Shown: positions 23,160 through 34,350, counted from the stretch's first letter. The stretch: DNA of 64,000 nt from Chrysophaeum taylorii (GCA_029834535.1 JAQMWT010000025.1:124001-188000), one strand, 5' to 3'. Notes: generated from the sequence alone by a model not told the origin. A program made the numbers and translations.

Positions 23160-25330
23160 GACGACACCGTTTATTCATTTGCTCACTCTTCTTTCGCGCC
23201 TTCGGATTATTCCCTACGTTGCACCGTGCCGCGACCAAAGACATCATCTCAATCAAGCTTCTTCTAAAGGTCGTTCCTTGTTCACTCGAGAGGTGGTGTC
23301 TCTTGTTGCCTCGAGGAGCGGCGGAAATATGGCGAGTGTCAAACCCTGCAAATGATGGTGGTTGCTGCGTTTGGTTGTTTCCCGGGGCTCGGCGAGCATG
23401 TTCACGGACGACAAGATTGCTACTACGAACCAAATTCATCGAAAGTCCAAAATCAACTCTCCCGAATGGCATTTGATTACGGCGAGCGAGCGTACTGGAG
23501 TTTTACATTACGATCATTAATAAACCCGGATTTCAAGATTAATCTTGGTGAAATAGTATCGCTTTTCTTTGACTATTGATGGTCGTACTACCTCCGTGAA
23601 ACCAACCTGCCTGGAAGCAGCACCAGCTGCCATGCCGCGCATCGCGCGACAGACCGCCTCCTCCGAGAGGTCATCTCTCGGGAGTTGTGCGCATTCTTTG
23701 TTCGGTACTCCGACCCGTCGCTCGAGTGATGGACGATAGGCCGTCGTCGCTCCCGAGTGCTGCTGCTGCTCTCTCTCTCGCATGAAACACCCTTTCGTTT
23801 TCAAACAGCCGGTCTTTCATTAAGGGACGTCTCTAGAAATGTTTGCATGTTTGTGCTATAGATTGGTGGTATTCCTCCTCGGTACCAAAAGCTTAAAGAT
23901 GCACGCGGACACTTTACGCGCATCCGAGGCAACACGGTCCAAATCCGCTGGTCGGATGCGGACGCGATCCGCGTCCGTGAGCTTTTTAAACCAAACTCGT
24001 AGCTAGCTTGCGATCCGGTTCATGGACGACAAATCAGAATTCGCCATTTTCCAAACAAACTCGTCGCTGCAAAAAAAAAATCTCCTAATATTGCAATACC
24101 CGAGATTCATTCCAACACAAATAGCAGGGGATTGCCTAATAGTTCCAACGAAAGTTCATTCGTTGTTCGCCGTCGTGCCATGAATCTCCGCTACAATTTG
24201 AGACCTCTTCCATCGCGCGCGCGATCTCGTCCTTCTTCTGCTGCGCCTCGCATACCTTGTCGTCCTAGGGCCTGCACTGGCGAGACGCCGCTCGAAATTA
24301 TTCTTGATAAAGCCAGCCAGCCAGCCAGCCAGCCAGCGCTCGAGCCCGCGACAGCAACCTTGTCGACGTGCACCTCGCCTCTCTCAAAGGAGAGGCGGCG
24401 ATGACGTCGGTGAATTGTTTTTTCGCGACGACGGCGGCTTTAATGGCGTCGAGTGTCTGCCGGGAGCTTGGCGTGCGAGCGCGTTCCTGATGATGTTGGA
24501 GGATCTCGGGCACGCTTTGTTTGCGGTTGTTGATGCCGAGGATCGATTGTACGAGAGTTCGGTGATGCCAGCAACCCCGCGTCGCTCGAGAGTCTTTTTC
24601 ATAAGGCTATCGGACCAGGGGCGTCAGTAGGTGGTGGGTGTTTCAAGGACTACAGCCACAACTGGGTCATCCACGCGGGCGGAGATGGAACTTCGGCGGC
24701 GGCATCACACACAGCAACGAAAGAACGAGTCGGCATTATTTATTAGGGATCGAGTTGCCGATGACTTGCTGGATCCCAAAAATAGGCCGACGCCGCGCGC
24801 CACAACGTGCCAGATAAGGGCTTCGTCCGTCTCGCTGAACACCCAAGTCAACCGACTTCCACCTTTTCTTGCGCAGGGAAGCAAGCCTAAAGCGAGTACG
24901 GCCAAGGTATTCTGGGACCGACGGGACCTTCTTCCAAGGAGATGGTCGTCGCCGGACGCTTCACGGGTTGGCCCTAGGGGGGGGTGGAGGGGCATTGTCG
25001 GTTCAGTTGGAGCGAAAAAAATGCAGCAGTCTTCGTGCCTCAAAGTGGATGATCTTCGTGGTCTCTGACGTCCTTCCTGTGCAGCGCTGATTAGCAATCA
25101 TCTTCTCGAAGAGCGAGGGGGGTCGCCGTGGCGGCTTCACTTCTCGGCGGGTAAAATTAAATTAATTATCGGCAGCTTCCTAAACAAACGCAGAAGCGCT
25201 CAGCAGGCGCCTTCTCTGTTTTGTGCCCCGTCCCACGCTCGTACTATACACTAGAGAGCAAAAACGATGGTCGTATTCGGCTCGACTCGGCGTCTAGCAT
25301 CCTGCCTCGCTCGCGCACTCGCGCTCGCAT
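23160..25330. other. Intergenic stretch, no confident gene; (CAGC)n microsatellite
   Basis: A (CCAG)n run sits at 24312..24336. A plus-strand open stretch at ~24380..24630 (RDDGGFNGVE...) and another at ~24880..25060 are compositionally coding-like but match nothing I recognise and are not joined by clear splice sites. Confidence 0.35.
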
Positions 25331-25343
25331 CTTAATAAGTCAC

Positions 25344-26159
25344 TCACTCACTCTCTAGGCCCGTGGTCGTCGCCAGGAGGTGGTCGCGGCTCGCTTTGAG
25401 GCGGGCCTTGGTCTCCTCAGAAGAGGCCTCGGCGATGGCCCTGTCGTAGGCGTGGAGTGCATCCGGCACGCGGTCAGCTCTCGAAAAAGAAAGCGCCAGG
25501 AGTTCGAGATTCTGGATCGTCGGCGGGAGCTTGACGGCTGTTTCGAGGGCATCACGTCCGAGGGCGAGGAGGGCCCGCGCGCGGATTTGCCCCTCCCCTA
25601 ACCTCGCCGCACGCTCGAAATTTCCGGCTTTGAAAGCGGCTTTCGCCGCGGAAAAAAATTCGCCGCGAGATTCGAACCGATCGGCGGCCGTCGAAAAAAA
25701 TTCCGAACCCTCAAGACCCAGCTCCTCCGACGCGAAACCCGCACACAAAGCGCACTGCGCGGCGTGCGGCGTCGTCCCCCGCGCCGTCGCCGCGATGCCC
25801 AGAGCTTCCCGGAATCTTCCTCGTCGCGCGAGCGCTTCGGACGTGACGTCGGCCAACCGAGCGCACGTCTCCGGACACCATCGATTCGCTTCCTCGTACG
25901 CGCCGAGGTGGAAGCAGGCGGTCGCTCGATTCCGTTCGAGTCGAAGCTCGAGCTGAGGATCGTCCTTGCGAATCGCGGCGGCGCATTCCTCGTACGTCCG
26001 CAGCGCTTCGCGGAACAGGCTCTTCTTGCCGCCGTCCAGCGCGGCGTTCGCGAGCCAGTTCCCTTTCTCGAGAAGTTCGATGGCACGGCCGTTGCCTTCG
26101 TCGTCGTCGTTTCCCACATTCGAGAATCTCGCGTAGTCCACATCGTAGCAGGACGCCAT
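25344..26159 (-). CDS. TPR-like alpha-helical repeat protein
   Basis: Intact, 271 residues, ATG at 26159, stop TAG at 25344. Acidic start, then alternating helix pairs typical of tetratricopeptide repeats. Examples are ~residues 29-70 (WLANAALDGGKKSLFREAL.TYEECAAAI), 75-100 (ERNRATACFHLGAYEEANRW) and the last pair ~225-258 (LALSFSRADRVPDALHAYDRAIAEA). Such proteins are scaffolds for protein-protein contacts; the partner is unknown. High GC third positions and an uninterrupted frame support a real gene. The start codon lies inside a 14-bp direct repeat (ACGCCATGAGGGTT at ~26153 and ~26186), directly beside a LINE fragment, so its upstream region has been disturbed. Confidence 0.75.
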   Translation of the reverse strand: MASCYDVDYARFSNVGNDDDEGNGRAIELLEKGNWLANAALDGGKKSLFREALRTYEECAAAIRKDDPQLELRLERNRATACFHLGAYEEANRWCPETCARLADVTSEALARRGRFREALGIAATARGTTPHAAQCALCAGFASEELGLEGSEFFSTAADRFESRGEFFSAAKAAFKAGNFERAARLGEGQIRARALLALGRDALETAVKLPPTIQNLELLALSFSRADRVPDALHAYDRAIAEASSEETKARLKASRDHLLATTTGLESE

Positions 26160-26196
26160 GAGGGTTTAGGATGAGTAACGAACGCCATGAGGGTTA

Positions 26197-26333
26197 GTTA
26201 GTGGCGGTCCGCCATCCATGCACTTTCCCAAGCTTCTACCCCAACTGTGTGAATTTTTGCTCTGTGATCCTGGACCGGCTACTACCGGCCCAGCCTGGCT
26301 CCCATGCCCGGGAGAGGTCCGAAGTTAGTTAGT
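26197..26333 (+). mobile_element. Short 5'-truncated LINE 3' end with TTAG tail
   Basis: Plus-strand copy of only the last ~137 bases of the LINE: TGGCGGTCCGCCATCCATGC, then CTACCCCAACTGTGTGA, then CCCGGGAGAGGTCCGAAG followed by TTAG units. Nearly identical to the ends of 38236..40762 and 7976..9597. It lies about 40 bp upstream of the TPR-like gene's ATG, in head-to-head position. Confidence 0.85.
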
Positions 26334-26339
26334 TAGCTA

Positions 26340-27570
26340 TTTCACAACGGACTTGGGTATTATTAATTATGCCACCAAGCGCGCGGACGGAAAAAAAAGG
26401 CGCATCCTACTATCGGCCACAGCTCCTCGCACGACAAGCATTTGGCGTCATCACGAGTGGTCGGATTTTGTGCGGGGAACGGAGAGAGAGACGAACGGTA
26501 CCTTCGCGTTTTTGATGCAGCGAAGAAAGCTCCTTCCTCGACTGAGGCGTGGCTGGACGTGAGGATCGAGCCAGCGACAGCGGCAGCATCTCGGGGCTAC
26601 AACGGAAGCGGTTCATGGAGGCATGGCCCTCACTAATAAACAGTGTGGCGACGCTTCCAGCAAGAGATCATAGAAGCGTTCGCGAGGAAAGGCGGTGGCT
26701 CGATCGTTGTTGTCGCGGGACGATACGTCTGACGAGCATCGGGCTCGGCAAGCGGAAAAGGTATGGCCAGCAGCAGCGCCCCGCTAAGCAAGCAGGCTAC
26801 GTTGATCGCGAGAGCAGAGCGAGGACAAGACGGGAAGACGGAGACGCAGGCCGTTGTTTGCAGAGGACGCCGGAGCGCGAGCCGTGAGAGAGAGCCGGTA
26901 GGAACCCGGCGGCCAGGAGACGTACCGGTCGTTGGCGTTCCTGGCAATCTATCGCTGAAACGCGCCTGTGCGTGGCTGCACCGCCCTCGACAGAGGGAGG
27001 ATGCGCGGTGAGCCGTGACGGGGAGACTGCGGCAAAGACGTCTGTGCCGCGAGCCGTCGACGGGGAATAATAATTCCTGGAGGAGGCCAGCGTTGACGCC
27101 AATCGCAGTACGATTTGGCCGTCAAATCTCCAACCACAATGCGCAGCCCTTGGGGCCCAAACACCGCGAGACGAATGAATTTTCCTGTCGGCGTACGCAG
27201 CGCGGTGTTCGCGCTGGACGTCGCCGGCTCGCTCGTCGACTGGGCTGCTCGGGGCGGCGATCGCGGCTTCGTGGTCCGGCGTCTGGCAGTGTAAAACCGC
27301 TTTGATCAGGCCGGCGAGACTAGGCGTTCTCCGCCGCACGCAATAGGAACGTCTCGACATGGACTCGAAGGAACGGAACGCGAGCGATGGACGCAACGCA
27401 AAAACAAGCCCGAAGAAAAAGGCTCGACCGTGTCGGACGCCCGCTTCGTGCACGAGCCCACTGCTGAGCACGCAAAGAATCGTTGTCCTTTGAGATGTTC
27501 GGGTGGTCGTGAATTTTTACCCTCTGAGTGTCGCCAAGGATGCCTCGCCCGGACGGAAGGACGACGGCCA
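26340..27570. other. No recognisable gene
   Basis: Reading frames on both strands are short, basic and low in hydrophobic pattern. No motif recognised. Confidence 0.35.
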
Positions 27571-27575
27571 CGACT

Positions 27576-28638
27576 CTAGTTCCGCATAGAGTTCGGAACG
27601 ATCGGCCGCCCCTCTACCAGATCCTGGACGGAGGGGTGGTCCAAGACGCGAAGACCCTGGTATCGAAGGGCGGACGTGTCGAGCCGCAGCGCACCATTGT
27701 GCGCTTTGATCTCCTCACCATATGCCGCCAGCACCGTGGCGCGAGGCCATCCAGGACGCCGTCGTCGAAGAAGAAGAAGCGGCCACAGCCCCCGAGCGGG
27801 CGGAGCCTGTCTCGTTTGAAATCTTCTTCTGCTCGGGGTAGTCCGCGACCGCGCACACCACCGGGAAGGTTGGCATGCCCTGGCGCCCGCCATTCTCCAA
27901 ACGAAAGAAGGCATCGTAGCCGTCGTGAACGATGAGGCGCCAAGGAGGCGACCGACCCCAGTTGCGCAGCACCTCTTTCTCGCTCGATGCGATTGAAGCT
28001 TATCTCCATATCGAGCTTGATGAAGGCAAAATCGAGGCGGAGGTCGCCACGCCGACGCCGCACTGAACTGGATGGCAACGTCGTTACGAACGTGCAACGC
28101 CGAGGCTTTGTAGCTCGGACACAAAAAAAACGCAATAGCACCCGCGTCCATGGACTCGAGGGGCTTCTTGAGGAGCACCTGGTTCCAGGCTCGCCGGCAG
28201 CATACCTGATGACCGGCGCGGATGAGGCTTGGGGTGCGCCCGGCAGCGCGATGTCCACGTCACGGAGGCGCGCTCGTAGCCTCAACAAATCCCGCGCTGC
28301 GCTCGCAAAATTCAAAGGAGGAAATGGGGGGACAGCCAGCCACTTGATAACCCTTTCCATATCCTTGTTCTACGCGCTGCGTGCGTAGAGTGATTCTGCT
28401 TGGACTGGTGCGGTCGAGCGAATTGCGAGCGACTAGAGCTGCGGCGAGGCCCGGCGGGAGCTCCGAGCGAAACCGCCGCGGCCGCGCGCGCCTTCTTCTT
28501 CGCTGGCGAACCGACGCCGGGGCCCGCCGCCTCGGCCTCTTTCGTCGTATTCTTCTTGCGACCGGCAGCGTTGGCCTTGAGCTCACGGGTTTGAGGCGAT
28601 GCTTGTTGACGAGCAGGACAACACCCGCTCACCTTTGA
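27576..28638 (-). pseudogene. Frameshifted coding region of unknown function
   Basis: Minus-strand protein-like sequence that moves between frames. Near 28600..28400 it is Lys/Ala-rich (GRKKNTTKEAEAAG). Then come LLKKPLESMDAGAIAFFLCPSY (~28180..28115), DFAFIKLDMEISFNRIERE (~28035..27980), LIVHDGYDAFFRLENGG (~27930..27880), TFPVVCAVADYPEQKK, and a C-terminus ending at 27576. The hydrophobic pattern and joined pieces suggest a real but broken gene. A link to transposases with a DYPEQ motif was considered but is weak. Confidence 0.35.
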
Positions 28639-28639
28639 C

Positions 28640-29700
28640 GTTCTCGGTCCTTTTCCTCGCTCCAGCTCTCGCTCGTGCTAGTCAAAGCACCACACCAAGC
28701 GCTTCCCCGCGTCGTGCTCGCGCGACTTCGAGTACTGCCCCACGCCCTGCCGGGAGTGGGTCAAAAGAGTCCTCTCGTGCCTTTGGAGGCGAGCGCACGG
28801 TTCGGGTGCGCTACTCCGTATCTCCGACTGCAGCTATGATGACGGACGAAAGCCGCCACCAGGCTGCGTGGATGCATCGACGCTCTCCGGACGCGCTCGG
28901 ACTGGGCGCGTCAGACACGCGCCGCAACGCTTCTCCATTTTCCTCAAGAAATGAGGTTAAAAACTCGGTTTTGTGGGTGCGTGTTCTTTTTGAGTATTTA
29001 TTATTTGCGCACAAGCTTCCCGGCGCAATTAACTTTCAGATCGTCATCCCACCACGTGTTGTTCTGACGAAGCAAAAGGTCCCCCAAAAAAAAACTTGGA
29101 TGGATTATTGCCCTAGTTGGGGGAAGCTCGATAGGCGTCGAAAGGGGGTTGGTTGGTTCCAACTGGCCAGTTTGCTCTCGAGGCCAGCCATCCCGCACTC
29201 GTTATTCTATACAAGAGGATGGAGATCCGCTGGCTCGTAAGCACGAAGACGCGCAATACCAAGTTACGTCACAAAGAGATGGAGCGAGCCATATCATACA
29301 ACAGACGGGACGGCGCCGCTGGAAGGTGACAAAAAAACCAGAAGGACGGCCATCCGCACCCGCGACGAACCACCAACAAGCACGGTCCACCACCACTTTG
29401 ATGGTGGCGAAGGAAGAATACGTGCGTCATCATCTGGAAGAAGGTATATCCCCCCCGTCCGTCCGTCCGCCGGCCTCGCTCTCGTTGCCCACGCATTTTG
29501 ATCGTAATATCCGGGGCCAACCAACCAACCAACCAACCAAGAGCGAAATCGCCAACGATAGATGATCCTCCAAGCGCGCGGTCAGGGAAGAGACCACTAC
29601 ACTCTTAGTAGCCGCCGCCGTCGTCGTCGTCGCCGTCGAGTATTATCTTAGAAGCGAGGGCGAAGAAGCACAAGTGTTCTTGGTGGTGATGGTGAAGGAG
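28640..29700. other. Intergenic, one unsupported ORF
   Basis: A plus-strand open frame at 28599..29240 (213 codons) is Ser/Arg/Ala-rich at first and shows no family motif; I do not call it. (CCAA)n-type short repeats occur near 29518..29538, and a GTCGTC-rich run near 29613. Confidence 0.35.
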
Positions 29701-29711
29701 GACCCTCCCTC

Positions 29712-30602
29712 CTAGTTGGGAGGAGCGAGGGAGGCGATGGCGTCTTTTAGGGTGAGGAGGGGCTTGGTCCCGTTGAAGATTTCGGGAATAGCATCGAGGT
29801 CTATGCCCGCAGCCTCCATCTCCGGCAGGTACTTGGAGGGTCCACCGAGAATTTTAATTTTCTCTTTCGTAACGGGGTGTATGAAGGGCGAGATTATAGT
29901 CCAGACGGACCGGAAGACGAACGGCGCGTTCAGCACGAAACATTTCCACATCGTTTCCGGAAAAAAGGCGTTGGCCGCACCCATAATAGCAATCGTCATC
30001 TCGCGGACCTTGGGCCGCGTCATCAACGTACCTAACGAAACTTCGGCGAGGTCTATAACGTACACCTGTTTGTACCTACGCGGGCCGCGTTCCTTCGAGG
30101 CTCGGGCTTGCAAAAGTCGAATGCCCTCCATGCATTTCATGCGGACGGCCTTCGCCTCGTCGGGGGTTAACGGGTATTCGACGACCTTGACGATATCCCC
30201 GAGCCGTTCCCCCCAAATCAGATGTCCGTACTTATCGAATCCTCCGACCGCAGAATTCATCGCTTCGTGAAGCACGTCCTCGCCCTTCAAACCCTTGATC
30301 ATCACGTCCGGGTGCTCGAGGCGCCACTCCCCGATCCGCTGAAACGTAGCGATCGCCTCGGAGATACGTTCCTTCTCCGTACCTTTGTTGTTCGTAATCA
30401 TCCCGCGAAAGATACGAATCCGACTCGTCTCGTCAAAAGTATCCATGATGTTCTTCGCGTTTGAGATTTCCGGAACAATATCACCGCTCATCATCGCCTC
30501 CTCGCCCTCGTCGAGCTCCTTGTTCTCGAGGAGCGTCGCGTTTAAAGGGAGTTTCAGCCGCGTCAGCGCTTCATCGTCAACACCCATCTTGTCGTGACTC
30601 AT
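29712..30602 (-). CDS. CRAL-TRIO (Sec14-like) lipid-binding domain protein
   Basis: Intact single-exon gene, 296 residues, ATG at 30602, stop TAG at 29712. Sec14/CRAL-TRIO proteins bind and exchange phospholipids or other small hydrophobic molecules at membranes. The domain spans ~residues 110-285. GGFDKYGHLIWGERLG is the first strand, YKQVYVIDLAEVSLG the second, and NAFFPETMWKCFVLNAPFVFRSVWTIISPFI matches the hallmark 'YPE...NAP..F...W..IKPFL' core; KEKIKILGG is the gate-helix end. An N-terminal helical region (FDETSRIRIFRGM) stands where the CRAL-TRIO N domain sits. A (GGGA)n run lies ~40-80 bp upstream of the ATG. Confidence 0.88.
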   Translation of the reverse strand: MSHDKMGVDDEALTRLKLPLNATLLENKELDEGEEAMMSGDIVPEISNAKNIMDTFDETSRIRIFRGMITNNKGTEKERISEAIATFQRIGEWRLEHPDVMIKGLKGEDVLHEAMNSAVGGFDKYGHLIWGERLGDIVKVVEYPLTPDEAKAVRMKCMEGIRLLQARASKERGPRRYKQVYVIDLAEVSLGTLMTRPKVREMTIAIMGAANAFFPETMWKCFVLNAPFVFRSVWTIISPFIHPVTKEKIKILGGPSKYLPEMEAAGIDLDAIPEIFNGTKPLLTLKDAIASLAPPN

Positions 30603-30639
30603 CCTCTATATAACACTTACCCTTCCTTTCTCCAGAGAG

Positions 30640-30679
30640 AGGGAGGGAGGGAGGGAGGGAGGGAGGGAGGGAGGGAGGT
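30640..30679. repeat. (GGGA)n array in the CRAL-TRIO gene 5' region
   Basis: About ten tandem GGGA units on the plus strand, 38-77 bp upstream of the gene's ATG (the gene reads on the minus strand). Runs of three G could form a quadruplex; this is inference only. Confidence 0.7.
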
Positions 30680-30765
30680 CCCAACAACCACCAGACACCA
30701 ACATCCTCTTGACGGCTCTTCTGATTCCGTCGAATGCAACCAACCAACCAACCTTGGTCATCGTT

Positions 30766-30890
30766 TGTGCAACACATCTGCCCAAAGCCACCGCTCTCAT
30801 CAAACGTAAGGTACAGACATACCACCACTCACTCTGTGTCCCTGCTCTGTTTTGCGATTCTCGGTGGCAGTGGCAACAACAAACGCCCGC
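30766..30890 (+). repeat. Copia-associated repeat, copy 1
   Basis: ATCTGCCCAAAGCCACCGCT... through GCGATTCTCGGTGGCAGTGG is similar to the reverse complement of ~56625..56745. Both copies lie upstream of a Ty1/copia pol fragment in element sense, so this is probably leader or LTR-internal sequence of that family. Confidence 0.5.
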
Positions 30891-31019
30891 CCACTTTTTT
30901 TTTTAATCAGGCACCATCTTTCTCGCCTATTCATCGGATGGCCCTGCGTACAGCACAACAGACCTCGTCATCACTTTTTATGAAAACTTCCATGCAATGC
31001 CAACATGGAGCCGTTCCGG

Positions 31020-31110
31020 AGCAGCGAAAAAAATCACGCAGTTCGGGCAGAGAGGACGGGCGAGGACTGGTTGATGGCGGACCGCCACTGCGGGTTTCGC
31101 GCTCTGCCCA
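31020..31110 (-). repeat. LINE 3' end fragment
   Basis: Contains AAAATCACGCAG-like sequence and the GATGGCGGACCGCCACTGCG block found in all LINE copies, without the TTAG tail. It most resembles 20101..20165. Confidence 0.6.
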
Positions 31111-31319
31111 ACCGAGCGAACGTGCCGCAAGCGACGACGACGACGAAACCTCGCAGTATGTTTTCATGGATGGATGACAGCAGCGTTCTTTGTACACATT
31201 ACGCGAAGCTTTAGCGACCTGGATGGCCAAAGAATGCTACACCCGTCTTGGTTGCTGGAACATTAAGGATCTGGCGACACGCGTAGCTACGAGCTTATTA
31301 TCAACGGCACGGTCGTTTT

Positions 31320-32110
31320 ACACCTTGTTTTGGTTTTTTATGACCTTCTTGTCGCTCATCCATCCTCGCTCATGTCTTGGCCAATATTATTTTGCCTTTA
31401 TGACACGCTTCAGGTCTTTTACCGACCAAATGAAATTTATCTTGGCATGCGCATTACCCGCGATCGTTCTCATGTCGACTGTCTGCCGCAGACTGTCCCC
31501 CAGATGGCTCCCCAGATCTAGCCTACATGACTCGTGTCGTCGTACTGTTGGTACCTTGTCTGTTATGACACGCGCGGACATTACTTGGATTGTAAATTAG
31601 ATTGCGCCTTTTTTTCGCTGACAATCCTGGAAAGCCTCATTGGCACGCTACTCGACATTGTCTCCGATACCTCGACGGCACGCAAGATCTCGCCCTCCTC
31701 GTTCTTTTTCGCGAAATTCCGACCTTATTCTTCGTGGATCCTCAGATTCAAGTTGGGCTGCTGACAATCCTGATGGCCGCCATTCCACTCATCAATACAT
31801 CCTAGCCCGATCATCTTTTGAAGCTGAACTTCTCGCACTATATGCTGCCACTGCAGGACTTTCGTGGCGCTCTTTTTTGACCTTTCAACGAAAGAAAAAA
31901 AGGTCCCGATATTATGTCGACAATCAAACAACCGCCACTCAGAATGTCATAAGAAACCGCATTCTGGATCTCCGGCACACACCCACGTATTGACAATCCG
32001 AGCGACATTTTCACAAGAAGCACATAAGCACACCTATTCCTCCGCCTTGGCCTCCATACTCGCGCTGACACGTACCTCTCCACTTTCTTTCTTTCTTTCT
32101 TTCTTTTTGG
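31320..32110 (+). pseudogene. Ty1/copia-type pol fragment (RT end plus RNase H)
   Basis: Plus strand, at least three frames in turn. FYDLLVAHPS is a damaged copia FVDDLLVA catalytic motif (~31330). YLGMRITRDRSHVDC matches the conserved LGM.I.RDR segment (~31440). VGTLSVMTRADITWIVN matches VG.L..L...TRPDI (~31545). NPGKPHWHATRHCLRYLDGTQDLAL (~31625) and ADNPDGRHSTHQYI precede the RNase H part, with FEAELLALYAATAGLSW (~31820) and YYVDNQTT (~31910). Several stops and frameshifts make it inactive. A (TTTC)n run near 32088 marks its downstream edge. Confidence 0.82.
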
Positions 32111-32137
32111 GCAGGCAACAACGTGCCGTGAAACTTA

Positions 32138-32497
32138 TTACCATTTCTTACTATTCAGTGTGCTATGACACTTGCCCCAGTGCCTAGGTATCTTGCACCT
32201 TACGACGTAATCAACGGGCGTGAGTTTTTTCAACAACGGACATGTCTGTTGTGGGCGGCTCGAGCAACCACCCGCGCGTAGAACTTCGGTCAAAGCATCG
32301 GCACGAGACTTAAGCAATTGGCGCACGGGCTGACTGAGCAAAATGTAATTAGCCGGGAGCATCGCAAGAAAGGCTAAAGCATCATCCTGTCGCACATTCG
32401 GCCAATTGAACTGTCGCGAATCCACGGCTGATCGAAAGGCATTAGGAGACGTTCCAATTTCAGCAGCACCCTTTTTTGGCAACATAAGCACAGGAAG
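32138..32497 (-). pseudogene. Second gypsy-type pol fragment, RT part
   Basis: Minus strand: LMLPKKGAAEIGTSPNAFRSAVDSRQ...WPNVRQDDALAFLAM. It parallels the same RT segment of the gypsy element at ~6260..6120 but with many substitutions and a short deletion (it lacks LNDQLVNDS), so it comes from a related, diverged family. It continues upstream beyond the TIR element that splits it. Confidence 0.8.
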
Positions 32498-33333
32498 GGC
32501 TTGGCGACAGCCGCATCCGAGGGCGCGAGAACAGCGTTTTGCTGGGCGAGGGGGGTGGCGCGCTAAAGTTTTGTGCCCGGGGGGGGGGTCTGCGACCTCC
32601 TAGCACGAAAGTTTCGTGGTGCTAGGGGGGTGTCTGACCTGACCACCGCGCACGCACTCTAGAAGAGGCCTCGAATGCCTGCCGAGCGCCCAGGTGGTCA
32701 GCAGAGCTATAGAAATACGGACTGGGTGCCGGCGACGAGCGCCTCTGCTAGCCTCGTCGCGGGCATTAAAGGGGTTAAAAGAATCGGATAAGAGGAGGCG
32801 CGGCAGCAGGAAAATAACAGTGGCTTAGCCATACGCGCGACTCCGAACCGCAATACTTGTCGGGATATTGTACGCGCCCTGTCCTTCCTCAAGACGACGA
32901 TGATGACGACAACGAACCGCCCCCCGCGAACATGGCGAGGTCAACGAGCCAGACTCCGTCGACGAGCGCCCGCCCTCGAGGATGAGGAGGATGAGAGCCC
33001 AGCTCCAGAGGAGAACCGAACCCCCGCGACTACCTACCTCATGGACCTCGGAGACGCCACATTCTACCATGAGGCCGCCACATTCCTTACGACCCATTCA
33101 GCGTCGCCACAGACCCCCCTCGAAACCCAATTTCCCTGCCAAACTTGTAGCCTACATTGCAGAGCCACTACTCAGGTGCTGCGGTGCCCGTCGTCCTAGG
33201 GGGTGGGGGGCGATCCCTCCGCGCTATAGAGGAGGCCTAGGGCAGGGGATACCGACCCCCCAGCGCTAAGCTTTCGTGCTGGGGAGGGCGTTCTTTTCGT
33301 GTTCTCGCCCCCGGATGCGGCTGTCGCCAAGCC
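32498..33333. mobile_element. 836-bp non-autonomous DNA transposon with TIRs and AAG duplication
   Basis: Ends are inverted repeats: GGCTTGGCGACAGCCGCATC at the left and its reverse complement at the right, extending to ~35 bp with one mismatch and a 2-base gap. AAG precedes the left end (32495..32497) and follows the right end (33334..33336), a 3-bp target duplication. Removing the element and one AAG rejoins the flanking gypsy RT homology. The inside is G-rich with hairpin-forming CCTAGCACGAAAG/CTTTCGTGCTGGG segments and no transposase-like frame. A 3-bp duplication fits PIF/Harbinger- or CACTA-like families, but the end sequence fits neither clearly. Confidence 0.75.
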
Positions 33334-34350
33334 AAGTCCCTAAGACGAGTGGCTTGATACCACACTGTAATCTGCAAGTGGGCACTCGAGTTTGGCCGGA
33401 GTGAGGCGATACGGTGTCATCTAAAGACCACCACGCATATCGAACGCAGTGGCTCAGCATGAGCATTGCATTCTCATCCAAGTGCGAGTTATCTAGTATT
33501 CCAAGTTCCTTCACGACTTTTTCCGCGTCTTCTTAGCCTCGTTGTCCTTCACGTGCTCCGGAGTTTAAAGGCACACCATCTTTTCATCCTGCGGGGCACA
33601 TCGAACTTATCTTCGAATCTGACTTCCGGGTGACTTTCATTAACCTTCTTAGCTGTCGACCTTTGAAATTCTACTCTCCTTTGACTCGTACTCCCGGTTC
33701 AATCTTCGGTTCCGTTTCTCAATTCTGATCCGGCAAAAAGTCCATCTGCGGTTCACGCGGGGGTGCAAAAGAAGCATGCGACGTCCCCGTCGCATTCGCT
33801 TTAGGCGACAAGAAGGGCAAGTTGGGATTTTGTAAATCTTGCTGTGAGATCAACGGAGTTTGCACGCAGTTTCCGAAATAAACTTCAGAGGGTTGGTCAC
33901 GCAAAGGGCGTCCTCGCGGACCTCGCCGCCGACCTGGCGGTACAGAGTTATGAACATTTCTGACCAAAATAGCAACAGAGTCTGGTAAGCTAAATGTTTG
34001 ATCCTCTCTGTTTTCGTCAATCCAGCCCATCTAGTCAACAACTCAGCTGTCATGGTCAAGGGTTTGGTGTAAGAACCGCATCAATAGCTTGTTTGTGTGG
34101 TGCGGTTGGTCTCCGTATCCTAAGTGGTCAGCGAACCTAGCCTGCATGTCCGAGAAAGTTTTGTCTGCTTGTTGTTCGAGCTGCAGCGAATGACTCGAAA
34201 CCATCATACGTCTGCGCCGACTCGTGAGCGCGGGAGATCAGCAAAACCGACGGGTGTAAGCCACAATATAAGGTTCCCGTTGGATCAACCATAGCATAAA
34301 ACCGGCCGTCTTGGATAGTGTCGAAGTGATGATACCTTCTCAAAAATCAC
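33334..34350 (-). pseudogene. Second gypsy-type fragment, gag-pol linker part
   Basis: Minus strand, frameshifted. KELGILDNSHLDENAMLMLSHCVRYAW (~33514..33435) parallels the pre-RT region of the element at ~6540..6470. SHASFAPPREPQMDFLPDQN (~33770..33722) parallels its Pro-rich linker. Upstream pieces (33850..34343) are probably gag-pol spacer or gag C-terminus but match only loosely. It decays into unassigned sequence near 34.4 kb. Confidence 0.6.

Noticed and set aside
27614-28178. Plavaka-type transposase
   Set aside because: Only the phrase VADYPEQ recalls it; the rest of the sequence does not follow that family's motif order.
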